From assembly GCA_032716605.1 (NCBI GenBank), contig CM064480.1, positions 23,833,651 through 23,897,650 of the forward strand: a stretch of DNA of 64,000 nucleotides. Reading direction: 5' to 3'. This document shows, piece by piece, positions 11,349-21,427 of this stretch. The notes beneath the pieces were generated by a model. It made no database searches. It was not told the DNA's origin and saw nothing but the letters and a program-made list of their open reading frames with translations. This stretch comes from Paralithodes platypus. Its lineage: Eukaryota > Arthropoda > Malacostraca > Decapoda > Lithodidae. Numbering within the stretch: the stretch's first letter is position 1; each line of letters begins with the position of its first letter. A program made the position numbers and the translations under genes.

Positions 11349-12288
11349 TTAAAAATCCTGGGAATCGGTATCTACCTCCTCCAGGTTTCCTCGGTATCCT
11401 CTGAGGTCATGTTAGGGGCTATTTCTCCAGTGTGTCTTTCTTCCATCTCTTCCTCTTGTCCCAACTCCTCTTCATTTACAGAAATGCGAGGAGTAAAGGG
11501 GCGAGGTTTTGCAGAGTCACGAATTTGATGGAAAGCACACTGAGCATTACAGGCAGGGAAATCATAGGGGTTGATAATTACTAAGGTAGGGTTTTTACTT
11601 TGGTAGGTGTTGTAGTTCCTGTTCCGGTTGAAGATTCTGCGAGGCTGGGTAGGTTGGAACCGGGGTCTACTGGGTTGGGGCTTGCCAGAAGGGTAGGTGG
11701 GTCTGTTGTGGAAGGATGAGGCTGGGTAGGCATTCTTGGAGTTTTGGTGGTCGGGTTGCTGCGGGTGCGTGGGAAACCTCTTGATTGCAGCGATTTGGGT
11801 GGGTGCTTCTGTGCGCACGGCCAAAATACGTCGGATCGTGATGAGATCTTTTATCCGACGAAATCGTACACACGGAAATGGTCTTTTACTGCTGAGGGCA
11901 ATATAGACACAAGGTTGACCAGAATTTGCTGTTCTTGTTGGATTCTGGTCAACGTGGGGAAAGAAACTTTTATGTGTTGGGCAATCTTATTCACTGTGGC
12001 ATCTAAATCGCCTTCGAATTTAGTGTCTTGGATACGGGTGTGGGCCACGAAAACGCCCAACGAAGGCTTAATGGCTTCTATCACTATTGGGCGAAATCAG
12101 GTGAGAGCAGGGTGCACTTGATAGGCAACCAGGGAAACGGCTTTTCCCAGGTGCGTTAATGTTACGGCTATTTTGTCTGCGTCCGTGGTATAAACTAGGT
12201 CAAGTACGGGTTTCACTATGTCCATGAATGTTTCGATCTAATAAGTTTCTCCATCATAATGTGGGATGGGAATGTGAGAACGGTGCGC
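11349..12288 (-). pseudogene. gag of element A (stops and deletions)
   Basis: This encodes the structural Gag protein, starting at the ATG at 12288 (MAHRSHIPIPHYDGETY). A TAG at 12238-12240, a TGA at 12097-12099 created by a 6-nt loss, a 4-nt loss near 11850 and a 1-nt loss near 11386 break the frame. The sections between match B gag, including AIKPSLGVFVAHTRI and VRTEAPTQIAAIKRF. The C-terminal part is basic and rich in Pro, Arg and Asn. Only CNAQC plus a nearby His is visible, not a standard CCHC zinc knuckle. The original stop (TAA at 11349-11351) falls in a T-run shared with B. Confidence 0.85.
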
Positions 12289-12356
12289 CATGATGTTATC
12301 GTGTTCTGGCTGTTCCAAACTTGCAATGTAATGCAACCTTTTATCCGAATCAAGAA

Positions 12357-12371
12357 CCACCGCTGCCGCCA
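12357..12371 (-). promoter_or_regulatory. Primer-binding site of element A
   Basis: In coding orientation TGGCGGCAGCGGTGG starts one base after the 5' LTR. It is complementary to a tRNA 3' end ending CCA. From memory it differs only at the discriminator position from the 3' end of a tRNA-Leu, so tRNA-Leu is the likely primer. B and C have the same site. Confidence 0.8.
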
Positions 12372-12513
12372 ATGTTATGCCCTGTTTTTCTACAGGATTA
12401 ACTTGGTCAATGTGGGCTCTATCTGACTGGGTATATAAGGCTGCATGCACAATACAAGGTATGAGGAATAGAGAACACAAAATAAACACACGGTAACACG
12501 ACACACGTTCACG

Positions 12514-12682
12514 TTTATTGAAGTAAGTGAATAAAGATCATAGAAAGATAGTAATTCTCATACAAAACAAATAATAGAAGGGAACTGCTAGCATTAGCGG
12601 ATCTGGATGGAGCCTAGTCTCCCACTTCCAACGTTCAGGTATACTCTTCTGATCACGGGTTTAGTTAGCAAGTTTTATTATA
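12514..12682 (-). promoter_or_regulatory. Probable TATA box and poly(A) signal in 5' LTR of A
   Basis: In coding orientation a TATAATAAAA box (plus-strand 12673-12682) is followed about 155 bases later by AATAAA (plus-strand 12514-12519). The spacing fits a short R region at the far end of a very long U3. The positions correspond to the TATA box and AATAAA in element C. Confidence 0.45.
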
Positions 12683-15600
12683 CTGGAAGACCTTAATATA
12701 TTTATGTATTCAATTTCACTGATTAGATCTCTTACTGGCTGGTCGCGTGCCCAAGTAGCAGCTCACAGTTATAATTAGACACGCGTATATTTTAGAACAC
12801 GGAATTTCTAGTAACCTCATGGGGGTACTGATCTAAGGTTTATATTCTTATGGCAGAAATACGTAGAACACAAATCAGTGGGCGAACGTTAGATATCACT
12901 AGGGTTTTAATATCTGAATAAGGTAATTACGAGAGTCAATGTCGCCTGTTAATTAATGAACACTGATATGCTTAGTACATCCCAAATGGAATGGTTAAAT
13001 ATGAGTTACACTGGGCAAGGTTATAGCCACTTTATAGAAAAGTTAATAAGTGAATGTCGAACTCGTACTATGACACGTTCGTACTAATAAAGTGAATATT
13101 GAATCTTATTTGTTGGTCTGGTCCTGGTTATCTTGCTTCCGGTGATGTTGGGGGCTAGCGACTGGTTCCTCGGCCGTCCAGGTGGTCCAAATGTAGGAAG
13201 TTCTCAAGTCGATCTTTTGGCGATCGGTGCTGGCTACACACTTATATATCCATTCATTTGTGTGAAGGTTATAAGGTGCACGTCGGGACTTGTACATGGA
13301 CAGATGCTTCTATTAGTCTTCTCTGCCACGGAGTCTGCCGGCTCTGGAATCTCTCAACTCCGGAACAACACAAGGGCATAGGTAGAGGTTAACTTCAGGG
13401 TAGTGACCACTGGTTGGTGTCTAACTTTCAACTGATTTGACTGGGGGCGGGAGCTAGGTTTATAGGCTCGGTTCTGGACCCTGTAGACAATAGGGATCTC
13501 GAGTCTTATGGACTTATTTGAGCTCTCAATAGATATGGGGACTAGGTAAGATGGTGATTACTGTTGTGGCCCATGGCTATAGGAAGCCTTCAATTTGTGA
13601 TATAAATGAGCCTTAGTAAAAGGTACTATTTTGGCTATACTGGAAGTATTTATGGAAGGGAGACTGGATCTACTTTGTGGGGAGGACTGGGACAGCTGTG
13701 ATAGGGGCATCTCTCTTATATTGCTCAGTCTTCGTTCTATTGCATAGCTGAGGTGCTAATTTGACTATCCGAGTATGCAAAACAGGTGAATGGGTTATTG
13801 TGGGTACAGAGAAGTGAGTAAGGGGGTTAGACATGCATGGTTAGTTCATTGATAGGAAGAATTCCTAGGCTACCTGGCAATGACCCGGAAGTCAAGACAG
13901 GGGTCAGGTATACCTCCGCGGGGGTGGCTGTCTCCCTCCTCGGGTGGGTAAAAAGGGGTAGCCGGGTGCTCTCCCTCTGGGATGGTCGTCCGGCGGCTGT
14001 GGCTAGGGGCTTACCATATCACCAGTGTTTGTAATAACCCTCTGTTTATGAGACAGATGTGGGTGTTCTTAATATCAAAACCGAAGGTGCCTTGGCTAGC
14101 TGGGTGTAATCGGTTGGTTGTTAATTGCATGGCTGGCTGGATGTGGTGGAGACTGGTTGCTAACTCTGCCACATTTTTCTGGAAGTATGGCAATAGAAGT
14201 TAGTTACTGGCGAGGCGGCGAGCCTCGCACCGACGACCATGGGGTGCAGGGTTGTGAATGGGTTGTAAGAGAATAAATGGCATGCAAGGGGTTAGTAAAG
14301 TTCTAATGTTGTTCTGGCCTACTAAGTGAAGGTAGGCTGGATAGGAGTATATATATAAAAGGTTGGAGAGCATTAGCAACGGAAAAATCAAGGATCTTCA
14401 AGAGGTATGAGAGAGAGGCTAGGTCGGACAAGAGTCGAGACGCGCGGGTATCTTAATGAGAGGGGGGGAAGCTCAGGGGGCTACAGGGAAATTTGACCAT
14501 AAGGTCTCTGGGCGTGGGGGTGGCATTAGGCTACATTTGATATTGGAGTTTGAAAGGACAGTGAAAGTACGTTAGCCAAATGCTACCGGGGGATGCAAAT
14601 ATTGGGGTGGTATAGGAGTCTGGAAAAGATAGAATCATGTGGATTGTGGGGTGGTGGGGGAGAAGGAGGTTAACTGTAGGTGTGTGCTTGACTGTGGATA
14701 AAGTAGGGAAAAACATGGTGTATTATTACTCGTCAATACGAGGGGTTATGGACTTATTATTTGACACGATTTCTTGTACGTCTAGGTGTCCCTGGGAACT
14801 GCGTTTTCTATGAAATATAGACCAAAGAAAAGCGGCAGTTCGTAGGGGTACTGCGTTATTGTTTCGAGGTACTATGATAGATACTGGTAACAAAGGTTAT
14901 CTATACAATCTCTGGTTGGGTTAAGAATTACGTTATAGCATGGCGGCTAACATCTGTAGTCATGGCTGTCTAAGTCTTATGGGGGCAATGGTTCTATATC
15001 CTGGTGTACCCGTGGGTATCTTAATTTCTTAGGAGTTTGGATATGTGGTTTTTAACATCTACTTCTCGGATGTAAGAACATACATAGGTATATGGCTGTC
15101 GGATTTGTTGGCCTTGGCTGAACTTAGGGACAGGGCATGGGTGTTTTAATATGAATGTATATTCCTGTTCATCATCGTGTAGGTAGAATCGGGCGGGTAA
15201 GAGGTGTAGGACACGAAGTAAATGGCGTAGTGTGGATTGTGGATACGAAGGAGGTAAGTGGAAGAAGTATGACAATTGTGGAAAAGTAAATGGAAAAGGT
15301 GCACACAATGGCGGATAAAGATACTTAACCTAAGGATTCAATACATAGATTTTATGGGCGATGAGTCTTCAGAAACTTAGTCTGGCAAGACAAGATATGT
15401 TAGGGAATGTTAACATTAATACTTAAACTAAGGATTGAATACATAGATTTATGGGGGCGATGGGTCTTCAGAAACTTAGTCTGGCAAGACAAGATATGTT
15501 AGGGAATGCTAATATTAATATTAATACGTAACCTAAGGATTGAATACATCGATGAACGACGACATTATAGTCGTCGTCCTAATAGGGTGATGAAAACTGG

Positions 15601-15996
15601 TTGATCTGCACTTGGCACAATACGACATTAGGACAGTGCCGCTATGTCGTATCAATGCTGGTGGCAGTTAATATTATAGAGACACTTAGTTACTAGAGGA
15701 ACAATGCAAGGGGGCGACTGAGCACGGGTTACATATATCTATACTCGTCATGGAAAATGATATACGAGGTCTAGGGACAGGCATGGGTGTTTTAACTTCT
15801 AAGATATATAACATCTACTTCTCGGATGTAAGAACATACATAGATATATGGCTGTCTGCTTTGTTGGCATTGGCTCAACCTCGGGGACAGGGCATGGGTG
15901 TTTTTAATATGAATGTATATTGCTGTTCATCATCATTGTAGTTAGAAGTGTAGGACACGAGGGGGTAGTGTACGTGAGGTGTGGAAAATGGTAAGT

Positions 15997-16167
15997 TTAG
16001 AAGGGGTAGGTAGGTGCGGCCTGGAGCTGCTTAGCCCTGTGGGCTTGGGCCTGTCTGAATTGGCTGGCTCGGTCAGCTGGTCCTTTCGTTCTGTGTACCT
16101 TTCTTTCGGGTGTTTCTGTGTGGTGTTCGTTCGTGGCTTCTGTGGTGGGCTTCTCGTTCTGGGGCAT
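15997..16167 (-). CDS. LTR-encoded C-terminal domain of ORF3 (A right LTR)
   Basis: Open for 56 codons from the ATG four bases inside the LTR edge. The peptide is basic and polar (starts MPQNEKPTTEAT, contains VHRTKGPADRA). It is the same segment that ends ORF3 at 4923-5093. In this LTR it lies near the 5' end of the element, so it would not be joined to an upstream ORF3. Confidence 0.5.
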   Translation of the reverse strand: MPQNEKPTTEATNEHHTETPERKVHRTKGPADRASQFRQAQAHRAKQLQAAPTYPF

Positions 16168-16176
16168 TTTAATAAT

Positions 16177-16510
16177 ATTATAGGTTTTTAGGTGTTTGTG
16201 TTTTGGCTGGTCCAAGAACGCATCCCCATTTACCCCTCGATTTACGATTGGGTTACGTTCCTGAAAACCCTATCATAAATAGAAAAATCATATACCGAAC
16301 CCCAAACTTGATAGGGTAAATGGAGGGATGCATTCTTGGACCAGCCAAAGCTCAAACACAAGCACCTCGATTTACGATTGGGTTACGTTCCTGAAAACCC
16401 GTTCATAAATAGAAAAATCATATAGCGAACCCCAAAATTAATGGGGTAAATGCAGGGATGCGTTCTTGGACCAACCAAAACCCAAACCCAAACACCTAAA
16501 AACCTATAAT
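16177..16510. mobile_element. Inverted-repeat element beside the insertion site of A
   Basis: Perfect 22-bp ends face each other (left ATTATAGGTTTTTAGGTG, right CACCTAAAAACCTATAAT), with further similarity inward (GGTCCAAGAACGCATC). The interior contains two direct copies, about 140 bp apart (from 16235 and 16375), of a block with GATTTACGATTGGGTTACG. The block is reminiscent of pogo/Tigger-type non-autonomous elements, but that family call is only from memory. Element A inserted directly at its left edge. Confidence 0.7.
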
Positions 16511-16632
16511 ATCATGTTAAATAGGGGCATCGGATAGTGAGGAGGGAGGCCTGTATAACCTGTGCTATGGTACTTATGACGGAATGTTGGTGATCTATAA
16601 AGTGGAGGCAGCGGTCACTTTAATACCGTGGC

Positions 16633-16735
16633 CACTTCAGTGTTGTTGTTGTTGTTGTTCCCCAAGCTGCCTGGCCGAACAGCCCCAAGGCCCCGAGCAA
16701 GGCCAAGGCCATAACTGAGCGCCCCCACAGAACCC
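16633..16735 (-). mobile_element. 3' end fragment of a non-LTR retrotransposon
   Basis: A (GTT)n run, that is (AAC)n on the minus strand, joins CCCCAAGCTGCCTGGCCGAA. The same junction with similar flanking sequence occurs at 43907-44010, where it ends a jockey-like element. This is therefore a 5'-truncated copy of that family. Confidence 0.65.
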
Positions 16736-17288
16736 TCCCTGCCGACTACAATAAAGCCTGGGTGACCGAAGCCACTCCATGGCGGGGAGCTGAGGAGGGT
16801 GCAGAAACGCCCGGGAAACCAAAGCCCCACCCAGGGCCCTGTGCCCCTCAGCAATTATGAAGAGAAAGTTGAGGGGCAAAGGAAAAATGTGACGCATTGG
16901 CTTCCAATCTTGGTAGATTGGGAGGTCAATCCACGTTAGAGACGCCGTCACTTGAGATCTAGAGAATATATAAGTAAAAGGAACAGTCAGAGTAAGCTAT
17001 GGGTATGGCAGAGATCGCTCAGTTCTCACTCTGATAGACCAGCCCATCACCACATGACTAGAACCCAATCCTCTCAGCATCAGCTAGGAAAGGACCTAGA
17101 AAGCCGCCTTTGGCGGGGGGATAGCTCCCCTATTTCAACCCCTTTTGGGGTTGGGCACCCGCCCCCACTTGAGTGTTATTGGCATTACCTTGCGTTCCGC
17201 ACCACTCACGCACAAACATCATCACGCAAGCCACCACCACAACCTTTGACCGGCAAGATAGGCTGAATTTAATGTTAATATCCTTGTT

Positions 17289-17375
17289 TAACCCGTTCAG
17301 TACCAGCGACGGCAGAGAGCCGTCAGTAGATAAATCACTCTCCAGTCCCAGCGACGGCAGAGAGCCGTCAGTAAT
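17289..17375. repeat. Two short direct repeats
   Basis: CCAGCGACGGCAGAGAGCCG occurs twice about 50 bp apart, each copy followed by TCAGTA. Each contains an inner inverted repeat (GACGGC / GCCGTC). The upstream TTAACCCGTTCAGTACC resembles the left end of the TTAA MITEs listed below. Confidence 0.6.
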
Positions 17376-17862
17376 ATACGATCCTTGTAACTGCCAGTAT
17401 CAGGCAGTGCCTGGTACCACGACCGTTTGAGCACTGCTCTAGAGTTGGCAACATTTCTCAGCTTATATCCAAGCCTCTACAGGCTGGGAGAGGCAGTATT
17501 CCTCCATCTTTTGAGGTGGGAGGTTGTTCTATCTTGCCATTTTGGCCACATTGCTTGGGACTGGGGGGTACTTTTATGGTAGTACCCTACAGTACAGTAG
17601 GGGTTAAAGAGCAAAATTGACTTGACTATTGCAGACAAACTTATGCCCGACTTAAAACTTAGAGAGGGTGGAGTTGATGATGATGTCTGCACTTGTTTGG
17701 TCAGATAAATTGCTGGGGTGCTTGTCACTCACACCTCATCACTGTAAAGAAGATACTAGTAAAAAACTCAATTTGATCAAGTATTGATTAATTTTGTTTG
17801 GTCCTCTGAAATTGAAAAAAGTTATTAGTTTCAATCAATAGTAGTACAATGGATGGACGTTT

Positions 17863-18211
17863 AGGGGGGTGACCTGCTTTATTCTCCCCTTTTCTCTCTT
17901 TCTCTGGCTTGTATCCATTCGGCCCCAATCAGCCTACTGTTTTAAGACGTTTATCCCCATCCAGGTGTTGATTTCTTCCACGAGCCAGCATTTTATGGAG
18001 AAATCCGGCTTCGCCGGAGAAATTTTTCTATAAAAAAATGTACAAATTTAGCCTGCTGTCAAAAACATAATACAAAATTATGCTGGCTCGCTAGGAAAAA
18101 ATCGACACCTGGATGGAGATAAACGTCTTAAATCAGTAGGCTGAATGGGGCCGAATGGATACAAGCCAGAGAAAGAGAGAAAAGGAGAGAACAAAAGCAG
18201 GTGACCCCCCT
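17863..18211. mobile_element. Foldback element, intact copy
   Basis: A 349-bp sequence whose ends form long inverted repeats (AGGGGGGTGACCTGCTTTAT against its near complement at the right end), extending inward past GTATCCATTCGGCCCC and GACGTTTATCCCCATCCAGG. The centre holds an AT-rich stretch. No coding sequence. Separated halves of the same family lie at 24985-25160 and 37618-37744. Confidence 0.75.
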
Positions 18212-18706
18212 CAAGGCATCATGGCGGTTGTGTTGTGTGTGTCAAGAGTTCCTCAAGTCAACAAGTTAAGATCAGTTTAAATCAGTTTAAATCATCGTTG
18301 TATGTTTGTTCATAGGCAAATTTTGGCTTTTGAGAATATATTTTTGAAGTGTGAGGCCTCCTGTACAAGCTGATATATATATCTTCTTCTTCCCATTTGT
18401 TTTTTCCATTTTGAATCGTCCCCATCCTCTTTTGTGAAATGCCAGTAGCTCCATACGCCTGCCATTACCCATCAATCATACCCCTGTGTAGAGTCATCCA
18501 GAAACCCAGTAGTCACATCATTTTTAAACATTTCAACCACGCCATATTTTTTAATAGATTTCATTCCATGTACTGTGCATGACTGGATCTAATCACTGGG
18601 TTTAGTTATAATGTGCATAACTGGATCTAATCACGGGGTTTAGTTTCGCATTTGATGACATTGCTATTATTTAATCATTTGTGCTGCATTGCTCATTTGA
18701 CTACAG
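18212..18706. other. Unrecognised AT-rich stretch
   Basis: I see no gene. A short direct repeat (ACTGGATCTAATCAC, twice around 18580-18640) is the only structure noted. Confidence 0.5.
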
Positions 18707-18708
18707 TA

Positions 18709-18917
18709 CACTTGGTCAAAAAGTATCTGCACCCCTACGCTGATCATCTGGTGTGTACCGCTCGGTAGGATTGGCACCTCTGCCTGCAGCTATATCCATG
18801 TGTCAGAGAGGATCCTCTCTGACACATGGATATAGCTGCAGGCAGAGTTGCCAACCCTATCAAGCTGTACACATCAGATAATAAGCGTAGGGGTGCAGAT
18901 ACTTCTTTAACCAAGTG
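18709..18917. mobile_element. Palindromic Tc1/mariner-like MITE
   Basis: A 209-bp foldback flanked by TA on both sides (18707-18708 and 18918-18919). The ends read CACTTGGTCAAAAAGTATCT and its near complement. The centre is a perfect hairpin around GGATCC (CTGCCTGCAGCTATATCC on one arm). TA flanks and ends of the form GGTCAAAAAGTATCTGCACC fit Tc1/mariner derivatives. No coding capacity. Confidence 0.8.
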
Positions 18918-19018
18918 TACATTTTATATATTAGTTCTAATTGAGATGTTTCGTTCTGTGTATTGACTGCTGGACCATCCCCCATCATTCTGTTCCCTTA
19001 AGGGGAGATTTTTAGTTT

Positions 19019-20180
19019 GTTCCCTAGACCTCCAACAAGCTTAAAATTACACCCCCAAGACCCCCTTTCAAGATAAATTTGTACATTTTTCGGTTGAATA
19101 ATGTCCTGGTCGAAGGCCGGTTCCTCTTAAATTACAGGCTCGCTATTGCTCGGCAGGAATAAATCTACTCCTAAATGGCACGAAATGTCTTAAAATGGAC
19201 AGAAATGGGGCGAAAGTTCTTAAAATCGCCAAACTAATGGGGCGAACGTCAAGAAATCTCAGAAAGCAATGGGGTTAAGCATGAGGGAGAAAGGTGGTCA
19301 AAAAAGATCCCTCAAGTGGAAAATTATCTCCCCTCAATCCTGTATCTTCTTAACCCATCCAGCCCCGGCTAGTTTTGTAATGTTTGTTCACCAGAACCCG
19401 GCCGGTTTTCAAAAAATGGTTTTATTCCAGAAACAATAGCGAATGGGTTAGGAATGAAGGAAAAACCACGAAAAACCGCTCAAAAAGCTTAAAGAATGGT
19501 CCTACAGAGCCCCCGAAAACGTATTTTACAAGAGTAAAAAATTGAAGGCAATTACCCCAAAAAACCAGGTTATTGCGCGCTCACGCGCATGCACGTGGAC
19601 TTTGAGAGTTTTCAACCATCGGCACGGTTGCGTGGGATACGTACACAGTTCCCATACAAATCTGAGCCCTCTTGAGTGGCTACACCTGAGGTTACGGTCG
19701 GCGCAATTAGGGTGACGCGCCAGGCGCGTCTCTGGGGCTGTGCGTTACATACATCGCCGACGCGTCAGGCGCGTCGCTGGGACTGTACGGGTTAAGCATA
19801 ATAAATAACCAACCCAGAATTTTCCAATCACTTTTGCTGTCCACCAGATCCCTTGTTAATCAAAATTATTGTATTAAGGTGGGTAGTAGTACTCACTTTT
19901 AATGGACCCCCTTCTCCCTCATGATTAGCATATTAGTTTTGAGGTTTTAAGACGTTGGTTCCGTTAGTTTAGCGATTTTGAGACCTTTCGCCTAATTTTT
20001 GTGTCAATATTAAGACCTTTCGTGCCCTTTAGGTGGCGATTTTTTCCTAGCGAGCGAGAGCGTACCTCTAATTTTATAAGGAACCGGCCATAATTTTTCT
20101 AGCGAAAAATGTACAAATATATCTTAAAAGGGGGTCTAGGGGGTGTTTTTCTAAGCTTGATGGAGGTCTAGCGAGGAACC
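19019..20180. mobile_element. Large foldback element with about 290-bp arms
   Basis: The left arm (19019-19311) and right arm (about 19900-20180) are imperfect inverted copies. They share CTAGACCTCCA, a GGGGGTCT/AGACCCCC block, TTTGTACATTTTTCG and CATGAGGGAGAA. The centre is occupied by other repeats, including the TTAA-bounded element at 19354-19791. No credible coding sequence. Confidence 0.7.
19354..19791. mobile_element. TTAA-bounded element nested in the foldback
   Basis: Bounded by TTAA at 19350-19353 and 19792-19795, with ends CCCATCCAGCCCC and GGGACTGTACGGG. It contains several GC-rich phrases (GCGCGTCTCTGGGGCTG, GCGCGTCGCTGGGACTG) in an AT-rich setting. The TTAA plus CCC...GGG ends fit a non-autonomous piggyBac-like element. 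No empty site is available here for proof. Confidence 0.55.
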
Positions 20181-20294
20181 TCAAAAATATATAAATAAAT
20201 AAATATATAGACCAAAAACCAAGCACTACCCCCTTAACTGCTTCATAAATTAGTTGTGCGAGTCATATCATCATCATGGTGTGGGAGATGTTAA

Positions 20295-20500
20295 CCCTTT
20301 CAGTGCGGTGACCCTTTTTTATTATATTCTGGCAACTATTGGACGATTTTATTCTGTTTAGGAAGGACGTCTACCAATTAAGAGGCTACAAACCATCTCA
20401 GTTAATCCTTTTAGCTGCCATATATCCTTCCTAAGCTTCATACAATCATGTAAATGTAGCTGAAATCAAATATTATAAGACGTCGCTGTGAGTGTATGGG
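20295..20500. mobile_element. TTAA MITE family, copy 1
   Basis: 206 bp bounded by TTAA at 20291-20294 and 20501-20504, with CCC...GGG ends and the inner phrases GACGATTTTATTCTG and AGACGTCGCTG. Matching copies lie at 37845-38053 and 47955-48165; the last is in the opposite orientation. No coding capacity. Confidence 0.75.
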
Positions 20501-20642
20501 TTAATGAGATTATTTTCTAGAGCTGTAAAAAATACCTGAATGTTTAAAATACCGAAGACAAAATTGCTGTTATAAATCTTTTTCCGTCAGTGTTCCGATA
20601 TTATAGGTGTCTTGGTTAGTGCGCACTGGTGTGTTGTTTTAA

Positions 20643-20890
20643 GCCGCGTTTTGTAGTACCCATTTGCCGGCAACTCAGTTACTCCACCAAGTCAATTAAC
20701 TTGACACTAGAGGAAAAAAAAAAATTAATAACTGTCAAGCCAATCTTGCTCTTCAAACGAGTCGAGCAAGACAGATGAAGCTTAGAGATTGTTTTATTGA
20801 CTGACTTGGTTTGCGTTATCAATTGACTTAGTTCGAGTTATTGTTTGATTTTGTTTGAGTTGTTTGTCCTTGGTTGCTACAAAACGCGGC
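20643..20890. repeat. Imperfect inverted repeat
   Basis: GCCGCGTTTTGTAG near 20643 faces CTACAAAACGCGGC at 20877-20890. Weaker complementarity continues inward (CAATTAACTTG / CAATTGACTTAG). Possibly an old foldback element. Confidence 0.5.
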
Positions 20891-21157
20891 CATTGTGTGC
20901 TGCTGATGTGTTGCGTTGTCATTTGGCCAGAACTGTTGATGATGGGGTTGTCCAGTTTATATAAAGATTGTGTGAATATGTGTTAGAAAGGTTGTGTTTC
21001 CCATATGATTATTATAACACAAAAAATGATAATGATGTTACAATGTATGTCCTCACCCTCTTCAGCGATCATGTAGTCAAATAATAAAACAAAAAATATA
21101 CTTTTTGAACGAGAACTATCGGAGAAGTCACCATTTTATATGCATTTTAGTATTTTA

Positions 21158-21384
21158 ATTGACCACTTGCGAGTTTCAGGCTGTAAGGAAGTTGGGGCCG
21201 TATACAAAGTTACTAAACAGAAATGCAGCAAAAAAAAATAGCTTTCTGGTGGATAGAAAGTGCGATGAATTTGATTTCATGTGTATATATATGCAATACA
21301 ACCATATTTTAGCTCGTAATTCTGCTAAATATTGATATAAAATACTCCAACTTGCTTATAGCTTGAAACTCGCAAGTGGTCAAT
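21158..21384. mobile_element. Short foldback element
   Basis: ATTGACCACTTGCGAGTTTC at 21158 faces GAAACTCGCAAGTGGTCAAT ending at 21384. The 20-bp ends are perfect over about 227 bp in total, with an AT-rich interior. No coding capacity; target duplication not clear. Confidence 0.7.
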
Positions 21385-21427
21385 CAGCAAAGTCAACAAA
21401 ATATTATTGAATCTGTAGTTTGCCCTG

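Larger units (their letters stand above)
676..16171 (-). mobile_element. LTR retrotransposon A, Ty3/gypsy type, full length but decayed
   Basis: A complete element of about 15.5 kb read on the minus strand. Two LTRs (676-5097 and 12373-16171) enclose gag, protease, reverse transcriptase, RNase H and integrase remains in Ty3/gypsy order. ATAAT flanks both ends. In coding orientation the LTR starts TAAAATGCCC and ends GGGCATAACA. A primer-binding site lies beside the right LTR and a polypurine tract beside the left LTR. Gag and pol carry several stops and frameshifts, so this copy cannot make a full polyprotein. It gained two TTAA-flanked DNA elements after insertion; both empty sites can be seen in sister sequences within this window. 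Family assignment rests on RT, RNase H and integrase motifs and on domain order. Confidence 0.93.
12373..16171 (-). repeat. Right LTR of element A (5' LTR in coding orientation)
   Basis: A 3,799-bp LTR nearly identical to 676-5097 apart from the DNA element inserted there. In coding orientation it would carry the promoter. It starts at 16171 with TAAAATG and ends at 12373, next to the primer site. It retains the single TTAA at 14457-14460 and the same tandem units as the left LTR (around 15330-15560). The target duplication ATAAT follows at 16172-16176. Confidence 0.92.
16511..17862. other. Intergenic stretch with repeat fragments
   Basis: No credible gene seen. It contains the non-LTR tail at 16633-16735, a short tandem pair at 17289-17375, and otherwise unrecognised sequence. 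The open frames at 16952-17430 show no family I recognise and are probably chance. Confidence 0.5.

Noticed and set aside
16952..17430. Two overlapping plus-strand frames of 85-104 codons
   Set aside because: No recognisable domain and no support from neighbours; treated as chance frames.
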